From contig JAJAYH010000115.1 in NCBI GenBank assembly GCA_026786325.1, positions 1 to 6,628 on the forward strand: DNA of 6,628 bases. Direction: 5' to 3'. The notes beneath the pieces were generated by a model. It searched no databases and had not been told where the DNA came from. It saw only the letters and a program-made list of their open reading frames with translations. The position numbers and the translations under genes were made by a program. How positions within the stretch are numbered: position 1 is the stretch's first letter; each line of letters starts with the position of its first letter. Source of the DNA: Alkalinema sp. CAN_BIN05 (GTDB taxonomy: Bacteria > Cyanobacteriota > Cyanobacteriia > Leptolyngbyales > Leptolyngbyaceae). Shown here in pieces: positions 1-5,053 of the stretch.

Positions 1-776
1 GAATTTGGTACGAAGATACGCCAATATAAGATCAATAGACCCATGAATAAAGAAACAATTGCGGCAAATAATCCCACATAGGTCGAAAGGCGTAATGGTA
101 CTTGAGAAAATGAAACAATGCCATTCATTGCGAGTTTAAATGATTTCCGAAAGGTGTATTTGACCTCTCCAGCAAATCTGGCATCACGGCTAAAGGGAAC
201 AGCCGTTTGATTGAATCCTACCCACGATCGTAATCCTCGTAAATATCTGGTGCGCTCTGGCATTGAATTTAATATATCAATTACCGATCGATCGATTAAA
301 CAAAAGTCTCCTGTGTCTGTCGGAATTTCGACATCTGCTAATTTTCGTAAGATTCGATAAAACCAATAGGCGAGAAACTGTTTCCCCCAAGATTCTTCAA
401 TGCGTTTTGTCCGCTGAGCATAGACGACTTGAAAGCCCGATCGCCATTGTTTAATCAATTCTGGAATCAATTCTGGTGGATCTTGTAAATCTGCATCCAG
501 AATTATTGCCATATCACCACGCACAAAATTTAAGCCCGCTGTGACGGCGATTTGGTGGCCGAAATTACGGGCTAAATTGATGTAGCAAATCCTGTTGTCC
601 TGTTGATGAAACGATCGTAACAGCATTAAGGATTGATCTTTACTGCCATCATTAATCAAAACTAATTCAGTGGGTACATCCAGTGTATTCATCACGTCAG
701 TTAAACGTCGAACCAGCTCTGGAAGTGTATCTTGCTCGTTGTAGAGTGGGACGATTAGGGAATAAATTGGGTGCAT
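1..776 (-). CDS. Family 2 glycosyltransferase, GtrB/DPM1-like, C-terminus cut by window edge
   Basis: My translation of the minus strand is open from the ATG at 774-776 to the left edge, giving 258 residues. A GT-A nucleotide-sugar fold is shown by VPLYNE (residues 9-14), NDGSKD (42-47), the metal-binding DADLQDPPE (94-102), TDTGDF (153-158) and RTRYLRGL (175-182). A membrane span starts near residue 231. The layout matches the polyprenyl-phosphate glycosyltransferases, including Synechocystis GtrB, which move a sugar from a nucleotide donor to undecaprenyl phosphate at the cytoplasmic face. These are usually about 310-330 residues with two C-terminal spans, so roughly 55-70 residues and the second span are missing here. 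The donor sugar cannot be read from sequence. The start fits the family N-terminus (MHPIYSLIVPLYNE), though no Shine-Dalgarno is visible. It lies 22 bp after the aminotransferase stop, so co-transcription is likely. A dolichyl-phosphate-mannose-synthase-like role is the alternative. Confidence 0.92.
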   Translation of the reverse strand, partial: MHPIYSLIVPLYNEQDTLPELVRRLTDVMNTLDVPTELVLINDGSKDQSLMLLRSFHQQDNRICYINLARNFGHQIAVTAGLNFVRGDMAIILDADLQDPPELIPELIKQWRSGFQVVYAQRTKRIEESWGKQFLAYWFYRILRKLADVEIPTDTGDFCLIDRSVIDILNSMPERTRYLRGLRSWVGFNQTAVPFSRDARFAGEVKYTFRKSFKLAMNGIVSFSQVPLRLSTYVGLFAAIVSLFMGLLILYWRIFVPN

Positions 777-798
777 TTAGGAATTAAGTATTGAGTTC

Positions 799-2103
799 TT
801 ATAGCGTTGAAAGAACAGACCTTAATCTAGTCACAATACGATCGATTTGTTCTTTTTCAATAATCAATGGTGGCGAAAGAGCAATGATATCGCCTGTTGT
901 ACGAATGAGTAAGTCTTGTTCAAAACAATTAACAAGTGCTTTGTATGCCCTCGCGCCGGGAGAGCCGGGAATAGATTCTAATTCAATCCCTGCAATTAGA
1001 CCGATCGTCCGAATATCAATAATACAACTAATATCTTTAAGTGATTGCAATGCATCTTGCCAATAGGGTGCGATCGTAGCGGCTTTGGTAAATAGATTTT
1101 CGTTCTGATAAATATCCAATGTCGCAATGGCGGCGGCACAGGCGAGAGGATGACCAGAATATGTATACCCATGGAAGAGTTCAATAGCGGCTTCTGGTCC
1201 CTGCATAAATGCATCTCGAATACTCTCTTTAGCAAAGACGGCTCCCATGGGAACACAGCCATTCGTGATGCCTTTAGCAACGCAGATCAAATCAGGAATG
1301 ACATTGAAATAATCGGCAGCAAAGGGCGTACCCATTCGACCAAATCCGGTAATCACTTCATCAAAGATCAATAGAATGCCGTATTTGTCACAAATCGATC
1401 GTAATTTTTCTAAATAGCCTTTTGGGGGAATTAGAACGCCCGTTGATCCGGCCACAGGTTCAACAATGACGGCTGCAATCGATGAAGGATCATGAAGAGT
1501 AACAATACGTTCTAAATCATCGGCTAGATGTGCGCCCCATTTGGGTTGGCCTTTACTATAGGCATTGTGTTCAAGATTATGAGTGTGCGGTAAATGATCA
1601 ACGCCTGAAAGCAATGGTCCAAATCCTCGGCGATTCGTGGCAATGCCCCCGACGGATATTCCACCAAATCCGGTGCCGTGATAGCCACGTTCTCGACCAA
1701 TTAAGCGCGTTCGGGTAGAGTCGCCTTTTGCCCGGTGATAGGCGATCGCAATCTTTAGTGCGGTATCAACGGCCTCGGAACCAGAATTCGCAAAGAAAAT
1801 TGCATTCAAATCGCCGGGAGTGATGTGAGTGAGACGATCGGCCAGTTCAAACGGCCCTGGATGTCCCATTTGGAAAGTGGGCGCAAAATCTAAGGTTTCG
1901 ATTTGATTTTTGACGGCTTCTGCAATAGTACTGCGGCCATGCCCCGCATTCACACACCACAATCCCGCCGTCCCATCCAAAATTTCCCGGCCTTCGATAT
2001 CTTTGTAATACATGCCCTGTGCAGAGGCCATCAGCCGAGGTTTGGCTTTGAATTGACGGTTGGCGGTGAAGGGCATCCAGAAAGCGTTGAGATTGGGATT
2101 CAT
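799..2103 (-). CDS. Class III PLP aminotransferase, probably beta-alanine:pyruvate (omega-amino acid) aminotransferase
   Basis: Complete 434-residue protein, the usual length for this family. The N-terminus (FWMPFTANRQFKAKPRL, residues 8-24) and the block LDGTAGLWCVNAGHG (42-56) are characteristic of Pseudomonas-type omega-amino acid:pyruvate aminotransferases. Cofactor-binding elements are visible: NSGSEAVDTALK (106-117) for phosphate, GYHG (140-143) with an aromatic stacking on PLP, D248 in IFDEV for the pyridine nitrogen, and Lys277 in VAKGITNG as the Schiff-base lysine. HGYTYSGHP (311-319) is also a family block, and R401 is a candidate substrate-carboxylate arginine. The expected soluble cytoplasmic reaction is beta-alanine (or another omega-amine) plus pyruvate to malonate semialdehyde plus alanine; the exact substrate is inferred from family resemblance. 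The ATG at 2101-2103 fits the family start, but no Shine-Dalgarno precedes it. Its upstream region is almost entirely the MITE-like element, so its promoter is in that element or further upstream. It carries about six CGATCG sites, so any transfer from proteobacteria is old. Confidence 0.93.
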   Translation of the reverse strand: MNPNLNAFWMPFTANRQFKAKPRLMASAQGMYYKDIEGREILDGTAGLWCVNAGHGRSTIAEAVKNQIETLDFAPTFQMGHPGPFELADRLTHITPGDLNAIFFANSGSEAVDTALKIAIAYHRAKGDSTRTRLIGRERGYHGTGFGGISVGGIATNRRGFGPLLSGVDHLPHTHNLEHNAYSKGQPKWGAHLADDLERIVTLHDPSSIAAVIVEPVAGSTGVLIPPKGYLEKLRSICDKYGILLIFDEVITGFGRMGTPFAADYFNVIPDLICVAKGITNGCVPMGAVFAKESIRDAFMQGPEAAIELFHGYTYSGHPLACAAAIATLDIYQNENLFTKAATIAPYWQDALQSLKDISCIIDIRTIGLIAGIELESIPGSPGARAYKALVNCFEQDLLIRTTGDIIALSPPLIIEKEQIDRIVTRLRSVLSTL

Positions 2104-2176
2104 GGTGCTAGTGATGAGATGAGCTTTGATGAATGTTGTGATAAGTAAGACCCGATCCTAACCTCCTTGTGAAGGG

Positions 2177-2237
2177 GAACTAGAACTCAATTCATAGTCT
2201 CTCTTCACAACGGAGAACTAGAACTCAATTCATAGTC
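2177..2237. repeat. Two perfect 23-bp direct repeats, period 38 bp, inside the MITE-like element
   Basis: The 23-bp unit beginning GAACTAGAACTC and ending TTCATAGTC is present at 2177-2199 and identically at 2215-2237. The similarity continues past the unit as TCACAA at 2205-2210 and 2243-2248. The 15 bp between the copies form part of the middle hairpin-like segment. The structure therefore alternates hairpin segment, 23-bp spacer, hairpin segment, 23-bp spacer, hairpin segment, as if an element with one internal unit had gained a second by tandem duplication or recombination. Confidence 0.9.
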
Positions 2238-2252
2238 CCCTTTCACAAGGGG
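2237..2252. repeat. Short GC-rich hairpin of the MITE-like element
   Basis: CCCCTT-TCAC-AAGGGG is a perfect 6-bp stem with a 4-base loop. A related, less perfect hairpin lies at 2163-2177 (CTCCTT, loop GTG, AAGGGG, with one T-G pair). A degenerate third version lies around 2200-2215. No T-run follows on either strand, so it is not called a terminator, although folded RNA here could still slow transcription or protect the 3' end of the upstream message. Confidence 0.75.
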
Positions 2253-2274
2253 ATTTAGGGGGATTGGGTCTTAC

Positions 2275-2814
2275 TTAAACGCTAGTCGCTTTACGACGAC
2301 CGCGAGTAGCAGATGATTTTGTTGTACTCTTATTTGTTGATTTAGTGGTTTCTGATTTAGCCGGAATTTTATCAGTCTTACTCACTTTTGACAAACTAGA
2401 TTCACTAGCACTAGATTCACTACCAGTCTTGGATTTATGACCACGAGCCTCCTTCTCATCTGGTTCGTTCATCGCATCCACCGCAGCATTGGCACTAGTC
2501 AACGTTGTTTCCGTTAATTTTCCGATGACGCGGCGTTTGCCATTTTTCCCCCGACGTACACCAGACAGATAATATTTCAAGGTTGATGGACTAATCTCAA
2601 CACCTTGCTTGGTCAGCATTGTAGAGATTTCAAGGTAATCGTAACCCCGATCGAGAGCTAAGATGATTTGATCTTGCAATGCATTGATAGCTTCGCGCAA
2701 TGACCAGATTTCCTTGGGCTTCTCTGGCAAATCCATTAGCGTTAAGGAAGCTTGTGAAATAGCAGCCTTCGAGACGAGTGTAGCAGTCGGAGAACGACGT
2801 TTTGCTCCAGCCAT
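2275..2814 (-). CDS. Predicted helix-turn-helix DNA-binding protein with Ser/Thr/Lys-rich tail
   Basis: This 179-residue protein belongs to no named family that I recognise. Residues 36-90 form the only globular-looking segment: a helix (SLREAINALQDQIILALDRG), then YLEISTMLTKQGVEISPSTLKYYL and basic SGVRRGKNGKRR. The EISTMLTKQG / ISPSTLKYYL pattern resembles a helix-turn-helix with its recognition helix at about 75-84. Residues 120-179 are low-complexity, rich in Ser, Thr and Lys, ending RGRRKATSV, like histone-H1-type or nucleoid-protein tails. The N-terminus is also basic (AKRRS). A role in DNA binding (regulator or nucleoid-associated protein) is inferred, not shown. The start is supported by AAGGA at 2823-2827, 8 bases before the ATG, and by a well-placed promoter. 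The TAA stop (2275-2277) is supplied by the tip of the MITE-like element, so the C-terminus may be shortened. Confidence 0.8.
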   Translation of the reverse strand: MAGAKRRSPTATLVSKAAISQASLTLMDLPEKPKEIWSLREAINALQDQIILALDRGYDYLEISTMLTKQGVEISPSTLKYYLSGVRRGKNGKRRVIGKLTETTLTSANAAVDAMNEPDEKEARGHKSKTGSESSASESSLSKVSKTDKIPAKSETTKSTNKSTTKSSATRGRRKATSV

Positions 2815-2822
2815 TAGAATGT

Positions 2823-2827
2823 TCCTT
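2823..2827 (-). promoter_or_regulatory. Shine-Dalgarno for the helix-turn-helix gene
   Basis: On the minus strand AAGGA (within AAAAGGAAC) ends 8 bases before the ATG at 2814. It is the clearest ribosome binding site in the window and fixes this start. Confidence 0.7.
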
Positions 2828-2870
2828 TTGTAATGTTGGCTTAGTAACTTTGTTGCGTAACGTTATCTAA

Positions 2871-2899
2871 TGTATACCTCGATAATTCAAAGTTGACAA
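2871..2899 (-). promoter_or_regulatory. Sigma-70-type promoter for the helix-turn-helix gene
   Basis: Reading the minus strand, TTGTCA (2899-2894) is followed after exactly 17 bp by TATACA (2876-2871). That gives five of six and four of six matches to the -35 and -10 consensus with optimal spacing. The predicted transcription start is near 2864, giving a leader of about 50 bases. The leader contains the 8-bp palindrome TAACGTTA (2858-2865) and two GTAAC words 13 bp apart on the plus strand (2844-2848 and 2857-2861), which could be operator sequence. The rest of the gap 2815-3062 is AT-rich, with three CGATCG sites (2954, 2992, 3027) and no gene or clear terminator. Confidence 0.55.
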
Positions 2900-3062
2900 A
2901 GTATTTTTCTTTTTTCTCGTCTCCAATCTAAATTTACCTTTTTATTGATACTCCGATCGTTTCTAAATTAGCGATTATAGATATATGGCTTCGATCGATT
3001 CGTTGAATATATTGTGAATAACATTACGATCGATTTAGCGTTTCGATTAGCAGTCAATATCC

Positions 3063-3806
3063 CTATATATGAATGGTTTTGGCGATCGTGAACAAAATAG
3101 GTGCAACAAGTAATGCAGGCAAAAATGAGCTAACTCGAATGGGCACCAACTCTAGTAAGTTACAGCCTATGCCCATGACCATCAATCCGCCCACTCCAGA
3201 AATGAGCGCAACACATGGATCACTACTGGGATTTGGGAGGACTTGGGCAAGGCTACTGGCCACAAGAGAAAGACTGCCTTGATAAATCAAAGTCACCAAA
3301 CTAGAGAATGCCACACCAATGCCATAGGTACTGCTAAATGCGATCGCTGCCAGTCCATCTATCACCGCCTTAACTGTGAGAATTCCAGGATCGCCATTCA
3401 AGCCATTGTTCAAACAGCCTAAAATCGCCATAGGGCCAACACAGAACAATAAACTTGCCGCAACAAACCCGTCCGTAAACCGTCCGCCGCCTTTGACTCG
3501 TTGCTTCAGCCAATCGCCCAATTGCGTCAGTCTAAATTCAATTTGTAATGCTTCCCCAAGAATGCCGCCAATTACGATCGATAGCAATCCCAAAATCGTG
3601 CCATCCACAATCCCAACCGTTGCATTTCGCATTGCCCCAGCCATGGTGATGCCCAGAAAAATAGTAAATAATCCTAACCCTTGGGTTAAGACCTGCTGTA
3701 TTCTGATTGACATTCGTCCTCGCAAGCTTAGTCCGATCGTCGTACCCAGAAGAATGGTGAACACATTGATCCAAGTGCCGCTTGTTTTTTGCCAAAGGGA
3801 GAGCAT
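3063..3806 (-). CDS. DUF554 family (YqgA/YdfK-like) integral membrane protein
   Basis: A 247-residue hydrophobic protein with about seven predicted spans (roughly 11-29, 40-58, 64-88, 113-134, 150-172, 199-217 and 228-243). Family hallmarks are the N-terminal GTWINVFTILLGTTIGL (10-26), the central FVAASLLFCVGPMAILG (114-130), then GLNGDPGILTVKAVIDG (135-151) and the YQGSL segment (175-179). Length agrees with E. coli YqgA, about 235 residues. The family sits in the inner membrane, and I know of no established transport or enzymatic function, so none is assigned. No Shine-Dalgarno precedes the ATG at 3806, but no better start is near and the N-terminus aligns with the family. It follows the SGNH gene by 33 bp on the same strand and has no obvious promoter of its own, so it is probably read from the same transcript. 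Confidence 0.92.
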   Translation of the reverse strand: MLSLWQKTSGTWINVFTILLGTTIGLSLRGRMSIRIQQVLTQGLGLFTIFLGITMAGAMRNATVGIVDGTILGLLSIVIGGILGEALQIEFRLTQLGDWLKQRVKGGGRFTDGFVAASLLFCVGPMAILGCLNNGLNGDPGILTVKAVIDGLAAIAFSSTYGIGVAFSSLVTLIYQGSLSLVASSLAQVLPNPSSDPCVALISGVGGLMVMGIGCNLLELVPIRVSSFLPALLVAPILFTIAKTIHI

Positions 3807-3839
3807 AAAAAAACCGATGATGGTGTAGATAGATTAAAT

Positions 3840-4784
3840 TTACAGTAGAGCCTTCAAAATGACCTGACTCACTTCTTCGTTGCCCACCGCATTGAGATGA
3901 ATATTGTCGTGGTAGAGCTGTTTTGCATTACCACTAGCCTTAAATGGTTCTAATAAGTCAATATAATTAATTCCTTCTTTTTTGGTAAATTCATACAAAC
4001 GATCGCGGGCTATCAGTTCATAATTACGAGAATTTCCGTCCACTTCTCTCAATAACGGAGTCATGAGCATTAAGAATTTGGCATTATTGTCCCGGCTTAA
4101 TTTGTGAATGGCCTGAATCGCTCTTAAAATCTTCGCCACCCGATCGCCCTCTTCATTGTGAATCGCCTGTAATTCCTGCGAAGGCGGGAGTTTAGACAAA
4201 CGATAGCGCTCGATTAATTCACCGATTGCTCCCATGGGTTTACGATCGAGATAATTTTTTTCACGCCCCACCAGGAGACTATTCGGAGCCGTACCAAACA
4301 AATCGTCAGTATTAATAATCAGAATCAACATATCTGCATCAAAAAGACCAAACTGGCGCAGATATTCCAACTCATTGCGCGGGGACCAAGAATTGGCCGA
4401 GGCATTCAGAATTGTAATAGTTGCAATGTCGGTTTGGTTCTCCTGAATTTGATTCTCCTGAAGATGTCGCTTAAACCGTTCAGAAATAATAGAGTCTTGC
4501 GGATTCCACCAGCCGCCATTTGTCACAGAATCGCCAATGAAAAAAAAACGCCGTTCGCCGGGAATTTTACGATCGCTAATCTCATCACTACGCATCGAAT
4601 AACGATTGATCCGAATACTATTGCCATTCCGAATAACGTTTTGATTCGGTGCAATCAAATAGCCCATTTTTTTATCTGCTTTATACAAAAGCGGATTGCC
4701 TAGTCCATAGCGCGATCGTAAGACCACTTCAAGAATTAGAAGTAAAAGAATAATTAATGCACTGATGGTAAAAAAATGCTTCAT
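3840..4784 (-). CDS. Membrane-anchored SGNH/GDSL-hydrolase-like protein
   Basis: A 314-residue protein. Residues 4-22 are a hydrophobic N-terminal segment, either a signal anchor or an uncleaved signal peptide, which would place the rest outside the cytoplasmic membrane. The nucleophile block is FFIGDSVTNGG (81-91, Ser86), and the C-terminal Asp/His block is DNIHLNAVGNE (293-303, Asp293 and His296). Asn158 in LIINTDD probably stands for block III. The block II position reads LNASANSWS (126-134), without the usual glycine, so oxyanion-hole geometry may differ. Known SGNH proteins of this layout act as esterases or as O-acetyl transferases or hydrolases on envelope polysaccharides; the substrate is unknown here. 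An in-frame 15-bp repeat in the DNA (4438-4462) gives QENQI-QENQT at about 109-117 in a surface-like region. The start is 73 bp from the upstream, divergent small gene (109 bp by its shorter start). No strong Shine-Dalgarno is seen. Confidence 0.82.
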   Translation of the reverse strand: MKHFFTISALIILLLLILEVVLRSRYGLGNPLLYKADKKMGYLIAPNQNVIRNGNSIRINRYSMRSDEISDRKIPGERRFFFIGDSVTNGGWWNPQDSIISERFKRHLQENQIQENQTDIATITILNASANSWSPRNELEYLRQFGLFDADMLILIINTDDLFGTAPNSLLVGREKNYLDRKPMGAIGELIERYRLSKLPPSQELQAIHNEEGDRVAKILRAIQAIHKLSRDNNAKFLMLMTPLLREVDGNSRNYELIARDRLYEFTKKEGINYIDLLEPFKASGNAKQLYHDNIHLNAVGNEEVSQVILKALL

Positions 4785-4806
4785 AAAGATTCAGAAAAAC
4801 TATAAA

Positions 4807-4834
4807 TTGAGCGTGCAGCGATCGGAGGTAAAAT
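4807..4834 (+). promoter_or_regulatory. Possible weak promoter for the small membrane-protein gene
   Basis: TTGAGC (4807-4812) and TAAAAT (4829-4834) are separated by 16 bp in the divergent gap, which would put the transcription start near 4841. The spacer contains CGATCG and GGAGGT. The latter resembles a Shine-Dalgarno but lies about 30 bases from the nearest ATG, so it is not assigned as one. This is a pattern match only. Confidence 0.3.
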
Positions 4835-4893
4835 ATATCTACTTATTTTTCTATCTTATGCTGCAACGAATTTGGGAAGGCGTGTTGGTGATT

Positions 4894-5034
4894 ATGGCTG
4901 ATACTAAGCTCGGTATGACTAAAACAGATGGGGCCGATAGTCCGGTTTGGGTTGGATTATCGACCGTCATCATTTTGGGAACGATCGGATTTTTAGTCTT
5001 GTGGGCGATCCGATCGGCTTATTTGTTTAACTAA
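4894..5034 (+). CDS. Small single-span membrane protein, 46 residues
   Basis: Encodes MADTKLGMTKTDGADSP followed by one strong hydrophobic helix (about residues 18-40) ending WAIRSAYLFN. The frame is also open upstream, with an in-frame ATG at 4858 that would add 12 residues (MLQRIWEGVLVI) and another at 4765 inside the divergent SGNH gene. I prefer 4894: the hydrophilic N-terminus then looks normal and GGGAAGG at 4874-4880 lies upstream, although its 13-base spacing is long. The size and shape recall the low-molecular-weight subunits of cyanobacterial photosynthetic or NDH-1 complexes, but I cannot match it to any named subunit. It is the only plus-strand gene, divergent from the SGNH gene and convergent with acs across a 19-bp gap with no terminator visible. 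The hydrophobic pattern, two CGATCG sites in the 3' half and a complete reading frame support a real gene. Confidence 0.7.
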   Translation: MADTKLGMTKTDGADSPVWVGLSTVIILGTIGFLVLWAIRSAYLFN

Positions 5035-5053
5035 ACTCTACCAACGCACTCCC

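Larger units (their letters stand above)
2142..2277. mobile_element. MITE-like palindromic element with 12-bp perfect terminal inverted repeats
   Basis: The ends are perfect inverted repeats: TAAGTAAGACCC at 2142-2153 and its complement GGGTCTTACTTA at 2266-2277. The match continues inward imperfectly (GATCC against AATCC, then hairpin arms). The 136-bp element has no coding capacity. The outermost TA on each side could be a duplicated TA target, as made by IS630/Tc1-mariner-type transposases, but because TA is its own complement the sequence cannot tell target from terminus. The interior holds three related short hairpins separated by two copies of a 23-bp direct repeat. The right tip overlaps the stop codon of the helix-turn-helix gene, and the left tip is 38 bp from the aminotransferase start. 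C-rich blocks with CCCCTAAATCCCC-like arms are reminiscent of interspersed repeats common in cyanobacterial genomes. A non-mobile repetitive palindrome is the alternative. Confidence 0.7.

Noticed and set aside
777..798. GAACTCAATAC-like word after the aminotransferase as a fragment of the repeat element
   Set aside because: About ten matching bases in AT-rich sequence is not enough; the terminal repeats and hairpins are absent.
2237..2277. Intrinsic terminator between the helix-turn-helix gene and the aminotransferase
   Set aside because: The hairpin is real but no T-run follows on either strand, and it belongs to the repeated element.
2142..2277. CRISPR array suggested by the repeated 23-bp units
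   Set aside because: There are only two copies, the 15-bp gap is a hairpin segment rather than a spacer, and no cas genes are present; terminal inverted repeats explain it better.
3376..3828. Plus-strand open frame of 150 codons opposite the DUF554 gene
   Set aside because: It is antisense to a well-supported family member, with proline/serine/asparagine-rich composition typical of a shadow frame, and has no ribosome binding site.
4765..4893. Long N-terminal extension of the small membrane-protein gene
   Set aside because: It would start inside the divergent SGNH gene and cover the likely promoter region; the added residues are not protein-like and no ribosome binding site precedes 4765. 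The 4858 start remains a weaker possibility.
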